DNA from: Paraspadella gotoi
Taxonomy: Eukaryota; Chaetognatha
NCBI GenBank assembly: GCA_051294375.1
Contig: JBJCIZ010000263.1
Location: 1 to 64,000 of the forward strand
Direction of reading: 5' to 3'
Length of the DNA stretch: 64,000 nucleotides
Shown: positions 42,681 through 54,967 of the stretch, one piece after another
Layout of the letters: each line of letters opens with the position of its first letter
Numbering within the stretch: position 1 is the first letter of the stretch
Notes under the pieces: model-generated
Database searches by the model: none
Seen by the model: only the letters and a program-made list of their open reading frames with translations
Told to the model about the DNA's origin: nothing
Translations under genes and position numbers: made by a program

Positions 42681-45322
42681 GTATCAGCCACATGCAAGAT
42701 AAAAAAGTAAAACAAACTGTAAAACAGAGCGCAAAAAAAAAAAATTAATGAAAATTGGTATAAGGTAGACTAAAAAAAGGAAGTAAGAGCAAAAAAAAAA
42801 AGGGAAGTGGAGAATTTGTATCGCGAGCGATAATCGGAGTTGGCTTCGGCTTCTTCGTCTCCCGGCGGACGATAAATCAAGAGGCCAACAATGAACGAAG
42901 GCCGCGTATCGGAACGATTCCAAAGGCTCGCGTTTGTTGGGAAGGGGCGTTGGTGGGTGTTGGGGTGGGGGGAGTTTGAAGAGGGTATGGGGTCGGGAAG
43001 GAGAGAGGGATTTAATCGTTGAATGAGAAAGGCCTCGGGTGTGGAGGCGGGAGGGAGGAGAGAAGACCGTTTGTTACTCCGATTTGATGAATGAAAAGAA
43101 AGAGGAAATCCCCCAGTGAAGGGTAAACGCCCCTCGTTTGATAAACGCGCCTCTCGATCGCGTGCGCGTGATTCCTTTTTTGCGCGCGTGATTCACGGAT
43201 CACGTGCGTTTACGGTGCACGGGACCACGGCACTTGGCGTTCACGCAAGTGGATTTTCGACAGATCAACGACTGTAATGTTCAGGTGTTCATTGATAGGT
43301 CTTGCGCTCGTAGGGCGGATATAACTGCGAGTATCGCACGCACGGATCACGGATCACGATTACCGATCATCGCCCTCGGTCGTTTTCATTGGAGAGAGAA
43401 ATATCATTTAATTCTCTTTTCTCCTCTACGCTCTCCCTTACGCTATGTTCGCGGGGATGAATGTAAGAGGAGAGAAAGAAGGGAAAGGGAAAAGGTCCAG
43501 CTGCCGGTAAGGCGACGAAGGTTAACGAAGACATTAACGACACGTGACGAACGAATGGAAATCCGAGAGAGTCCGTAGCGGAGAGCAAAAAAAAAAAAGG
43601 GATGGCGTTCCGGGAAAGGAACGTCGAGACCAGGGGCGACTGTTGACTGGCGAATGTCGAATGGAAAATTGGAAGACGCCAAGAAAACGACTCGAGCTTC
43701 GGGAAGTTCACGCGGGGGTCGTGAGTAGTCACTGTATATAATCGGTTTTAAAATGTGGAATTTGCGGCAATGCGGTACTCTTGCTGCAGCACGTTTTTTA
43801 GAATAAGTGAATCGTTTGAATGATTGCGCTGAGAAATTAGCGGCAGCAGAAAACTAGAAGCAATGCACCATGGGATATACAACGGGGACCATTCTCAAAT
43901 TTTTTTTTTTTAAATTGATAACAATAGTCATTTAATATCCGAAAAAAAAATACATTCATTAAGTATTTTCAGCTTTTGATGCAACTCAATCATGGGGCAA
44001 ACTCTCATGTACATTGTATGCGGAGATAAACTGCCGTCGTCAGCTTATTCAATGATTTTTCAATACTCTCTGACTTGATTTGCATGTCTCTCTCTTTTTC
44101 CCTCTCTCTTTCTCCTCTCCCCTCCCTCTCTTCTCTCTCTCTATCCTCTCACTCTCACTCTCTCTCACTGGCGCCATTTTTCCCCATTGTTCCCAGATCC
44201 TAGAATTCTAATTCAATCCAAGCCTGAAAAATAGGAGGTGGAGCTTTGGATTTCTTAAACTCAAATCTTGTGTTTTTTTGTTTTTTTGTTTTTTTTTTGG
44301 TCGAGTTCATGGTTAAGAAGATATATTTACTTTATCTAGAAGGATTAATATTTATAATAGCGATATACACATGGTTTATTCTCGTCATTCGTTATCACAT
44401 TAAAACTATTTCTAATGCTGAAGAAATAATTTTTTTCTATTGAAAAACAATAATCTCGAGTTCACTGACTTCATCTGAAATTATTCAAGTTCTTTTCCTT
44501 TTAATCCTCTTATCTTTGTATCGTTGCCTCATACTCCATCTACGGGTTTAAATCACCGATTCTCCTCCGCCCTCTAACGTCGAGAAAAAAAGATTCCCAC
44601 GCCGTCAGCGTCGTCTTTCTCGAAGGCGTTTCGGCCCCCATTTCGTGTCTCATCAATTCTCTCTGTCTTTACTGATCACCTCGACCAAGTCAATCATTCA
44701 TTTCCTACAAAATTCACTGAGAATTTTCTTTCCACTCCACCGCGCTTGTGAAATTGCGTTGTGAAATTCGAAAACATTCTCGCGATTCAATAAACCACAT
44801 TTTTCTTTCTCTCCTCCCTGCTCAACCTCAATTACCTTCATTTCCCAGCCCTCTCTTCTTCATCCTCTGCTTCCATCCTTGCTCCTTCTCTCCCCACTTC
44901 CCTCCTTTCTTTTACCCCCACCCTCTTATCCCTCCCCCACTCCGACGCTTCGATCTGGTCTTCCATCATCGCCCGTCATGAGATGCTTAGTCGAGGTTTC
45001 TCTCTCTTTCTCCTTTTCCGCCCATTATCACGGGGCGATCACAACGCGTGGCGTAGCGCCAACTCTAAATTCTGCGGCGACGAGCTCGGGCGTGAGAATA
45101 GTATAAGCGATGCTGCTTGGTGCTGGCGATGGTATAAGGAAATCTGCTTGGTGCGATTGCGTGGAAAGGGTTACTTTTTGAAAAAGATTCCAATTATTAG
45201 TAGTTTGGTGGCGTCGGCAGTGATTGTTTGTTACTTTCTACACGATCCGAGTCTTGTCGTCAAAAATACAATACAAACGTAACAATTAAACAAGAAACAA
45301 ACTATGTAGTGGCTTTCTGGTG
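42681..45322. other. Unassigned DNA
   Basis: Contains CpG-containing stretches (43,100-43,700), a CT-rich tract (44,085-44,170) and pyrimidine-rich DNA (44,800-44,950). ORFs of 60-124 codons occur on both strands without recognisable domains; one at 45,181-45,250 encodes a hydrophobic run. I cannot support a gene. Confidence 0.4.
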
Positions 45323-46008
45323 TGATGAGAGATGGCGCTGTTTTATTCATTTTTCTCATTATTTGCTCATTTATTCCATTTCATTGTCACGTGACTTTTC
45401 TATACATTTCGTCTGCTTTTTCTATACTCTTTTTGTATGCATTTCTTTCCTTTTTCAGTCAGTTAGAGAGTTACCTTGACCCGTCTCCAAACGGCTCTTT
45501 ACGGGCTATGAAGTCCTTCCGTCATTCATGTCAGCCCTTACGTCACCAACTTTCCTAGATCAAGGGCCACGAGACAGCCCACTGAGACACTGCCAGCCCA
45601 GAGACTCGCGGGCAAAGGAGGCACGGAGAGGCCACATGTCACTAGCCTCAGACTCTACTATGGACTCGTGACTCTTAGCAGAGACGGCGTCGCAAGGCTC
45701 GACACCCTCGCCTTCAACGGACTTGGGTTCCTTCGCAAGCTCCTTCGACTTTCCACACCGCTACAACGGGGTCGCAGAGGCTGCGACGGCTCCGAAGGGG
45801 CGTCGGACAAGACCGCGCCCACTTCCGGTTGAGACGCGAGGTGAAGACCAAGGTTTCACTCAGTAGTAGCCTGACGGGTCGACACGCGAGGAGGCGTCAC
45901 CGAGACCAGGTTGGTTCTGGTTTCTCGACATATATAACGTATAGCCTTCATATATTATTGTACTTCGTCACATACTGCGTGTCTTGGTTTAAATTACTCA
46001 CAGCGGCA
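45323..46008 (+). repeat. BEL/Pao 5' LTR (copy C)
   Basis: Starts TGATGAGAGATGGCG. The highly conserved core ends TCTCGACA at 45,930. A further shared word (TTACTCACA-GCGGCA, ending at 46,008) also follows the 3' LTR core, so the LTR probably ends there in CA. The region between varies among copies. An LTR is expected to carry promoter and polyadenylation signals; I could not pin down a TATA box or initiator. Confidence 0.82.
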
Positions 46009-46083
46009 TTGTAAGTTATGTGTATCCATTTTTTTTTCTTTTTTAATCGAATTACTATTATTTTACCTCAAACCCCCCTCGTG

Positions 46084-49000
46084 ATGGCTTCTGCACCGGA
46101 GAACGATGGACCTTCAGGAAGAGGAGGAAGCAGTGGCTCCAACAGAATTTGCATCCCAGATGGAGACCCTCTTCCACACGTTTCAACGACTCCATGGTAC
46201 AGCGGAAGAAACCGGATCTCCGCCAGATCGTATGTCGCCAATAGCATGAGGGAGGCGTTAGAGGAAAGCTTCAAATTGCTCAGCAGATAACCGCCAGCAG
46301 TGATTATGTACCAAACCCCTCTCTGACTTCGGCGATGGAGAGAACGCAGGAGATCCTCCAAACAATCCCCCGATATCCTGCGACAACCTTACGCAGTTTT
46401 CTAATTGACGGAATAGGAACGTTCTGAATATACCTACTACCATTACGCAACAACCACTCCGCCCCTCCTCCCCTTTGATGGCATGATTAACCCTAATTTG
46501 GGAGAGCACTGGCACGAAGATCGAGTGGACGAATACTCCAACGGTGGGGGGAGCAGCGACAGCTACGAGATTAGATGAACCTGTCGCATCTAGAACAGGT
46601 CTTCCGTATCAACGGCTTTCCCACCTTCGTACCGCTTTTTTAGACCCTTCGACCATAGCTACGACAGGAAGGGAATCGATGTCGTGGATCATTACCCCGA
46701 CAGTCGTACTCCGTCGCACACACGGGCACTTCAACGGCCTCCGGCCCTCGACACGAGGATCCACTGGAGGACCGCCAACTGCGACGACGACAACGTCAAC
46801 GACGACAACGGCTTCTGAATCAACCTCGGCCTCGCAGCCGACAGTTTTTACGTCACTCTACCTACTCCACAGGTTTTGGAGGCTACTAGGAGAGGGATGG
46901 ACGAAAATATTACGACAAGCAGCTGAACAGCATACCATTCGAGTCAATACCGCTGAGTACTCCACGAACAGAGCGACTACAATATAACCGCGCTGCTCGG
47001 ATAATGCACTCGACGCAAGAACGTGATATAGCTCAGCGAGCTACTGGACAACGAAGATCAACAACCTAAGAGAGCTTGAAGCAGTTCGTACAAATGCGCC
47101 GACGGAAAGAGTCAGCTGCCATTAGAATGCCACCGACTCGCGCACGACCATTAGCGTCTTCTAACGGCTAATGCGCCGGGGGAGAACTTTGACAATCTCA
47201 CGGAGGATTTGCACCTCCTGCGGATCGTTCCGCCAGAGTAACCTTTTCGGCGCAAAACAGCCCGTCGGCTTCGCACGTTACCTCCCTAGGCGAATGCCTC
47301 TCTGCCATTGAAGCCTTCACGCAACAGCAGAACCAAGCTCAGGCAGAAGAGAGAGAACAAAGGCGCGGAGAGAGATCAAAATGAGTAGGAATTTTGGGAT
47401 GAACAAAACCAAGAAAGAGCACGGATGGCTCAGTACTTCTCTGCACAGAAAGAGAAAGAGATCGGATGGCGAGAACTCTAGCCGAGATGGCTGCACAATA
47501 GAAAGGATGAGGTTGAATCCGGCGGGACAACCGCCGATGCAAGAGCAGCCACCGGTTACTCCTCAGAACATCGCCAGCATTTGAAACCCCTCCTGAACAA
47601 AGAATGCCGCCGAGACAAAGTAGAGAACCACTACCGGCGATCGCGATCCGACAACGCAAACGTCAAATACAAAGCTTGACCGACTATATACGGCGGTTAG
47701 AACAAGAGTTGGGCGAGAAAGACGCAGCGCGCGACAGGACACCTACAGCAGAAGGTGGGGAGAAGCAATGCAGCAGGATCGATACCTGAGGCCCCTCTCG
47801 ATTACCTGCCCGCGCCAGCAGTCCCGCCCACTGCTAACCCACAGTTTGAGAGATATTTGTATTCACAGTCAACCGAATCAACCATCCGAATGTTGAAGAT
47901 CTTCGCCCTGAGAAGTCTCATGAGCGAAGATGCCAAAAATAAGGTTGTTTTTAAAATTCATATGCAACAATGGGAATCTGCAATGTCACAACCAGGCGTT
48001 ACTGACCAGATGCGTCACCAAGAATTACGCTTCTGGTTTGGCGGTCTCGCAAACTGAAATTGCAGAAATATTTCCACCGACAAGATTATGCAGCAGCGGT
48101 CACCGAAGCTATACACATGCTGCGGAAAAGAGTTTGGCCGACCCGATGCTTCCCTCATGAGATGCTTCGAGATTGCCTCGCTGGCGGGAAAGCCACCGAA
48201 GCGAACGACATCGATGAGGCGATTACCCGGCTTGAGAACATCGTTGGGATTGCGGAAGCGAAAGGCCGGATCCGCGATTTAAACAGAGATACGGTCATTG
48301 CGGAGATTCTTGAACAAAGTTTCCCCAATGGAAAGAAAAATTCGCTGAGATCAACTCCGAGAGTTTGTATTTATCAGGAAGAAAAAGAACGATTTACGAA
48401 TTAATTGAATTCCTAAAAATGCACCTTTTAGCAGTAAAATCCGTCTACTACAGAAAAGAAGTCGTCGACGGCCTCTGGTAGCAGCGTTGTGGCATCCAGT
48501 AAAGCTCCACCCGCGATTCAAAACGGTGGGGGCGCGCCCGCCTTCCAGAGATGAACAATCGAATGAATCTTTCGATTCCCTGGATGACTCCGATCCACCC
48601 AACCACCTCCAAAGCCGAGAAGACGAAGACGACGCAGAAGTAAAGAGCAACCACCAAGGTTGGCTCCCACAACGCAGACGATAGATACCGGATGTGGTTA
48701 TGTTGTCGCTCAACAGGCAGTACCACAGGCAAAACCCTGTGGCGCCTCAACCCATCCCGCCAACCTCTATCACCCAGTCACAGGCGCAACCACCTATGAC
48801 ATCAACGCTAAACCCGTGAGCGCCAATGTTTACATCGACCCCTGCTCGACCAACCACACCGCATTGTCATTTCTGTGGTCAAAACCATATGGTATGGGAT
48901 TGTGCAGGGTATCAGGCTCTTGGAGTTCAGGCAAGAGCTGATATGATTTTGGGTAGAAGAATTGTTTCAAATGCCTGAACGGGAACCACCTAGCTAGCAA

Positions 49001-49270
49001 ATGCAGGTTTGGAGTTCCATGCTCTTTATGTAGAGGCAATCATCATCAAACGTACATGGGATGGCTCCGGTACGCGATTTAATCCTACGACAAATACGCA
49101 ATATCAGCCGACGACGTTTGCACAGCCACCTACTTACGCAACCCCGCCTTCACCCCTCCTCTGCCCCCTCTTATACCCCTTCGCCATGCCCCAGCCCCTC
49201 TACCAGTCGGTGGCGGCAACACTACAGCAACGACGGTGAACGGTGGTACCTTTGATCCAAATCAAACGAT
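46084..49270 (+). pseudogene. gag: BEL/Pao gag (copy C)
   Basis: Same start (MASAPENDG at 46,084) and order as in copy B: Thr/Ser-rich N-terminal part with poly-Thr (about 46,780-46,850), charged coiled-coil-like segments (about 46,900-47,480), capsid-like region with QQWESAMSQPGVTDQMRHQ (about 47,965) and a CLAGGKATEANDIDEAITRL stretch (about 48,178-48,235). The three zinc knuckles lie at about 48,860-48,905, 48,962-49,003 and 49,018-49,055. A Pro-rich linker leads into protease. One-base indels split the frame every 150-400 bp. The boundary with pol is not marked by a stop that I can trust, so the family may express a Gag-Pol fusion, as BEL/Pao elements commonly do. Confidence 0.75.
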
Positions 49271-52200
49271 CCCCATGAACGCGACAACCACGCCACCCCC
49301 TGCAGTGGCTGCAGGTACGGCGTCAAGTTGACTGGCGGTTGCGTCCGCCCCAGGTGAATCGACCTTTCGTCCAGTTGTACCGGTCGTTGTAGAAACCGCG
49401 GGACGCAAGTGTACAACTTACGCCATGATTGATAGTGCTGCTGTAATCGATGTCTGGTTCTTACAAACAAAACATTGCTTAAATTGTATATGCCCAATTT
49501 TTTTTAAATACTAGATGTTCAATTCTACCGTAATATATCCCATGAGAATCTCAGGACCTCTATAGGCGATCAAACAAATGCATCGGGATGTGGCTTCATG
49601 GATTTGCAGATGGGTGGAACCGCTTGATGAACTTTTCCATTTCCCGTCCCAAGATACACCTGATCGACTGATTTTTGGGAAAACTGCTGACATCGGAGCG
49701 ACGCACCGCCCCTTTGTAATAGAAGATGTGGCCGAAAACCACATCTGTATTTCGGGTTTTCATTCCCCAATCTCCCTGACAAGGAGGTTGGAATTGCTTC
49801 CTCCCAGCTGGATTTGCCTATACTTTGGATCGGCGGTGAATGTACGACGTGGCGTGCAGATCAGCCAATCGCACTCATTGGACCGACTTTGGTTGGACCC
49901 TCGTTGGTCCGCGCACTGGTACGGACGTGGAAGTGATGTCCACGTGTGGCCCGTATCACTGGTAGTTACATTAGAGGAATGATGAAGAAAAATCCAAGAA
50001 GATATTCGACGCTTAGTTTCATCGTGACTTGTTCGTTGCGCCAAGTGCAAACAGAAGCTTCCATCTGTTGAAGATGAGTACGCCGTAAGAAACAATTGGA
50101 ATAACCATCGGTATGATGAGAAAGTTAAGGCATTATTTTGTGGTTTACCATGGATGAGAGTAGGAGTAAATAAAGCAGACTGCAGTTTTGAAACAGTAGA
50201 GATTCGGCAACGATGGCCTCAATTCGTTTGCAGTCTCTTTATGCGCAAAGCTACAACCGAAAATCCTGCTGACAAAAAACGAGAGTCAATGATGAGGATT
50301 GATAAAAGTATTGATGGAGGAAGGGCTACGCCAAAGTAGTCGACGTCAACAAGATCTCAAAGAAAAAACCGATTAGACCTTCCACTTTCACGTTATAGTA
50401 GACGACATGATAAAACAAAGTACGTATTTGTTCATGATGCACGCGAAGCGTGAAAGGTAAACTACTCTCAATGACGATTGTTGTTGACTGGCCCAGACTA
50501 CATGACAAATCTATTGGGCGTCATGTTACGTTTCGACGCCACAGAGTGGCATTAGCCGCGGATATTCGGGATTTTTCCACCAGGTATTTGTTGATGAAAA
50601 CGATGTACATTGCTTCCAATTAGGTGGTTTGAGGATGATGCATGTACACAATAGCCCTCTTTGAACTTAGGGTCATATTTTTGGTGGCAAAAAGTTCACC
50701 GCTTGTGGCTATTATACCCTCAAAACCCCGCGAAAACGTTGGAAGGAAATTGCCAATGGAGGTTGTCGAGGCGATTATTCGCCAATTCTATGTCGACGAT
50801 TTTCTCGGATCAATGCCCGACGAAGAAACCGCTCGCGAGATTAAGAAGGGCCTGATGAAGCTCTTCGCCGCGGCGGGTTCGAGTTGACGAAATGGAAATG
50901 CTCTGTGCCAAGTGTTCTGGAAGACGAACCTGATCAAGCGACGGACACAACGAAAACGTTTACAGATGGAAACGATAATGACGTGAAAGACGAACGACCC
51001 GGATAAAGTATTGGGTGTTGCATTTTCATTTTTTGATGATTATTTTTTCCCATGCATTAATCAGGAAAAAGTGTTAAAACGTTGTATTACAAAAAGACAA
51101 ATTTTGTCTCTTACCGCCAGCCTGTACGATCCATGGGCTCGTTTCGCCGTTTACGCTGAAAGGACGCAATTACTTCCAGCGCGCGAACGAAGCAACAGCG
51201 GACTGGATTCCCCTCTGCCAGATGATCTCATCAAGGACTTTGATACTGGCGTCAACAAATGCCAGAATTGGAGTCCATCAAACTCCCGCGATGATTGCAA
51301 CAAGAGAGACGACGAACGATCCCGCGGAGCTTCACGTATTTTCGGACGCCAGCCATGAGGCTACGGCGTCACTATTTATCGTAAACTGTCCCACCTACTG
51401 ACGGAAAATCTCATGTTGCCTTTATTATGTCCAGTCCCGAGTGACGCCGGCCGATTCCTCCAAAGCGTCTCACCAAACTCGATCCCGAGATTGGAGTTGA
51501 CGGCGGCATGCCTCGGCGCAGAGATTCGACACACCGTGGTAAAGAGATGACAATGACCGGTTTGAAAAAGTAGTAATGTGGACTGATTCTGAACGGTTTT
51601 GAAACAAATTTTGATTGTAAGTCTAAATTTGCAGCTTTTCTTTAAAAAACCGTTTATCTCGAATTAGGGAATTAACCGATGTCACGGAATGGCGCTACGT
51701 CGCGACGGATGAAAATCCCGCTGACGATTGCAGCGAGGTCTTCCTGCTGGTGACCCAAAATGGCAACGTTTTCACAATGGCCCGACTTCTTGTGCGCCGC
51801 AGAAGCGGAGTGGCCGGAACAGAAGCTGTCCGCGTTGAAAACCATCCCAGCAGACATCCTTACGACTGAGGCCGACGAAGATGTCGAGACGGCCACGGAT
51901 AACGCTCAATACAAAAAATCAATGTAGAACATTTGGGCCCATTCCGAGTCGCCACGCGCAATGGTTCCTGACTCCCATAAAAAACTTCGTTTGATTGCGA
52001 CGATGAAACACGCGATAGAGATGATTGAATGGAGAAAAGCATTGCGCAAGACGCAGATGCTAGACCAAAAAGATAAATGGCTGACTTTAAAGATTTAAAA
52101 GATGCTAAGAAATTATCCAATGCCGAGCGCTGCAGCTTCGCTATTTTTCCAGACGAGTACCGCCAACTTCGAGAGAAAAATGTTCGCTCTCCGGATGCTA

Positions 52201-53473
52201 GAGCTGAGTTAACGCAGACACGTTCGCCACTGCGCCAGCTCAACCCATTACCTAGACCTCTGCGGACGTTATAACGAATTGGCGGCCGAATTGGGAAAAG
52301 CGAATTTAGCCTAATGAAACGCGACATCCAATTGGTGTTACCAAAAAATGATCAAATTGTACGAGATTACATCCGCCTATGTTCACGAGCAAGAAGCGCA
52401 CGCTGGCGTTGAACACGTACTCGCAAAACACCCGCCGCCGATTTCACATTCCTCAATGCGACCAGGTATTGCGAGGTCCGTCATTAAACGTTGCGTCAGT
52501 TGTCAAAAGAATTTCCGACCCCCGGCACGCAAAAGATGGGCGACATACCCGAAGGACCGTCTGACGATTGGAGAACCATTCTCGGCAGTGGGCGTCGACA
52601 TCTTTGGCCCATTTCACGTCGTGCATGGTGGCCGGGGCAGTGCCAAACGTTGGGTAGCTTTGTATACGTGTTTAAAATCAAGGGCTATCCATCTAGAAGT
52701 TCTACACGACTTATCATCTCATCCTTTATAAACTCTATAATCCGCTTTAACTCCCGTCGCCCTGGGACGAAAAAATTTTTCAGTGATAACGGAACCAACT
52801 TACGCGGGGCGGATTCAGAGTTGAAAGCGGCAGTGGAAAAATGGAGAGAGGAGCAGGTGCATAAAAAAATGATAGAGTACGGAGTCGAATGGGTTTTTGG
52901 CCCTCCCATGCCCCCCAATGGGGAGGAGTGTGGAGAGATTGGTTCAATCTACCAAAAAACATTTGACTGCTATTTTGAAAAAAGATAAACTTCAACTTGA
53001 AGTTCTGACGACGGCGTTGGCAGCGGTAGAAAGCATCCTAAATCGTCGCCCGCTGACAAGACTCAGCGAAGACCCGCGCGATTTGGAAGCCCTGACGCCA
53101 GCCCAAATTCTATACCCAAGTGTCTACGCACCATCCAGAGCGATAATCGTGCCGCCGGAGTCTGTTAACGGCGACGCTCTGAGAAGTACATGGAGATTAG
53201 CGAGACGTTTAAGCGAAGAATTTTGGAACGCTGGAAGCACGAGTATGTAGTAACGCTTCAACAGCGCCAAAAGTGGCAAAAAAACGCAGGAAAATCTGAA
53301 AGAGGATCAATTAGTCCTAATGGTTGACGAGCTAAAATCACGAGATCAATGGCGGTTAGCGCAAGTCATTGACGCAGGTGAAGGCACGCACGTGCACGCG
53401 TGCAAGTACGCACTGCGGACGATAAGATCTTTGAACGCGACCGAAACAAACTCGTCCATTGGAATGTGATTGA
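49271..53473 (+). pseudogene. pol: BEL/Pao pol: protease, reverse transcriptase, RNase H, integrase (copy C)
   Basis: Collinear with copy A. The protease site reads D-S-A here (about 49,431) instead of D-S-G, next to an indel. RT YVDD is at 50,789-50,800. RNase H motif words lie around 51,340-51,600. The integrase zinc finger is at about 52,379-52,510 (HEQEAHAGVEH, CVSC). Catalytic residues lie in GVDIFGPF (about 52,595) and FFSDNGTN (about 52,785), and the third, Glu, in a damaged GGVWE word near 52,925. The end of pol encodes a basic tail with a DELKSRDQWRLAQV motif, the conserved C-terminal domain seen after integrase in BEL/Pao, and stops at TGA 53,471-53,473. Frames are heavily broken by one-base indels. 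Confidence 0.86.
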
Positions 53474-53742
53474 TCTAACTCATAAAAATTGTTTTCTTTT
53501 GCTGATTATTTCTGACTATGACTTGCTTCATTTGTATATATTGTAAATATATCTTGTTAAACTCATAGTAAACGCCACTATTCTCGTCTCTTATTGCTTT
53601 GGTTTCACAATGTGATTTTGTAAAACTCTGTTTGAAACAAATAAAGTGAAGATTACGTTTCTTATTATTTCTGTTTTAAATGCACGTAACTAATTTTTTT
53701 TTACTTTCTACCATACCCAGAGATTCTTTCTATACAATTAAA
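53474..53742 (+). promoter_or_regulatory. Spacer with AATAAA and candidate 3' splice site before the extra ORF (copy C)
   Basis: AT-rich, with AATAAA at 53,640-53,645 and a T run leading to TACTTTCTACCATACCCAG ending at 53,720. The ATG of the extra ORF follows at 53,743. Conservation of both signals in copies A and C supports their being features of the family. A donor in the leader is expected but was not located. Confidence 0.5.
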
Positions 53743-54913
53743 ATGGCGAACAAACAAACATCGCAAACGAAGTTCCTCCAGCTGAACTCTCCGGAAGCGG
53801 CACCACCGTTGTGACGTTTCATCCAATGGCCATTGGGAGAGCCTCTGCCTGGATTGCCTTTGGACGTCGACGATTCCTACCGTCAGTATACGCCATCCTG
53901 GAGGAACTCAATTCAGAGACCATTATCAGAGAACTCCGAGCATGGGCCGAGGCTGGTGATATCACCGCCCTGAATCCCCCGCCCAGGAGCCTGAACATGA
54001 TTTGGGAGTTGAGAACGGNNNNNNNNNNTTCCGTCAACATTTCCGACCGTGTAGATTGGGCACCCAGAAGCCCCGTTAATTCAGGTCCAGATTCGATTGT
54101 TAGGGACCTACAAGGCGGGATGTATACCAACATGGATGAAGCCCGCCATGCGCTCTTCGCCGCCCTAGCTCGGCGCGATGCAACGACAAGACGTTCTCGC
54201 AGTGTCGGACGCCCAGCCCCGTCCTCTTCTCCCGTAGCCCCTGCTGCCCNNNNNNNNNNTACGCCTTCCCCTCCTCCGCGTCCGTCGGCCCAGCCGGCGA
54301 GAAACGTGGTAGTGAGGAAGGAGACGGAAGTGCAGAACGTGGTAAGTGGCCAGGTGGCTCCAGAGCAAAACNNNNNNNNNNNNNNNNNNNNNNNNNCCTG
54401 GACAACACCTTAGCCGCAAAGAAAAAGGCATGATGGCATGAAGATGCACATCGAAAAGAGACTGGCGAAACGCGCGGAATCGAATGTCAACAAGCCATCC
54501 GTAGTCTTCGTTCCATCTACAACCGTAGCTGATCAACCACCGACCGTTCCTAAAGCGCTGATCACCCTGATCCATCACCCGCTCAACAACGCCGATGGAA
54601 CAGGACAATCCTTGAGTTGCGAAACCTCCATACTTCTCCGTCCCATGTCCAGATTTCAACGCGATCAGACGTCCTAGTGTACCAGCCGATCTCCACCAAG
54701 AGCTGGTCAGATCAAGTAGAGGAAGCAATGAAAACGACGGAACAACAAACACGAGAAATAGAAAGAGAAAGACGCAGGTCCCGTCGTGCGGCCAAGATTA
54801 ACCGCGACCTATCCGCCGGCGTGCTGGGCCGCGTGCCCATGCACACGCCGAATGCAACCTCAACGCCAGTACACGACGTGACCACACCCACAGAGCCAGA
54901 GAACGGAGGTTAA
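53743..54913 (+). pseudogene. BEL/Pao extra ORF, first part (copy C)
   Basis: ATG at 53,743. After an early frameshift, an open stretch from 53,811 to 54,413 (with three N runs) encodes TFHPMAIGRASAWIAFGRRR, an SETIIRELRAWAEAGD segment that looks alpha-helical, a DSIVRDLQGGMYTNMDEARH segment and a Pro/Ser/Ala-rich linker. A further segment near 54,730-54,820 is Glu/Arg-rich. It ends ..TPTEPENGG near 54,911. There is no hydrophobic leader or transmembrane segment. Its place after pol matches env or other accessory ORFs of LTR elements, but the protein is not recognised. Nucleic-acid binding would fit its basic composition; that is inference. Confidence 0.55.
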
Positions 54914-54967
54914 AAAACCACGACTAGATTAATTGTAGTATGAGAACGATTTCAACCTGACAATTGA

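Noticed and set aside
44246-44443. Small membrane protein of 65 codons
   Set aside because: Hydrophobic residues arise from T-rich DNA. There is no homology that I recognise, no upstream signals, and no second copy.
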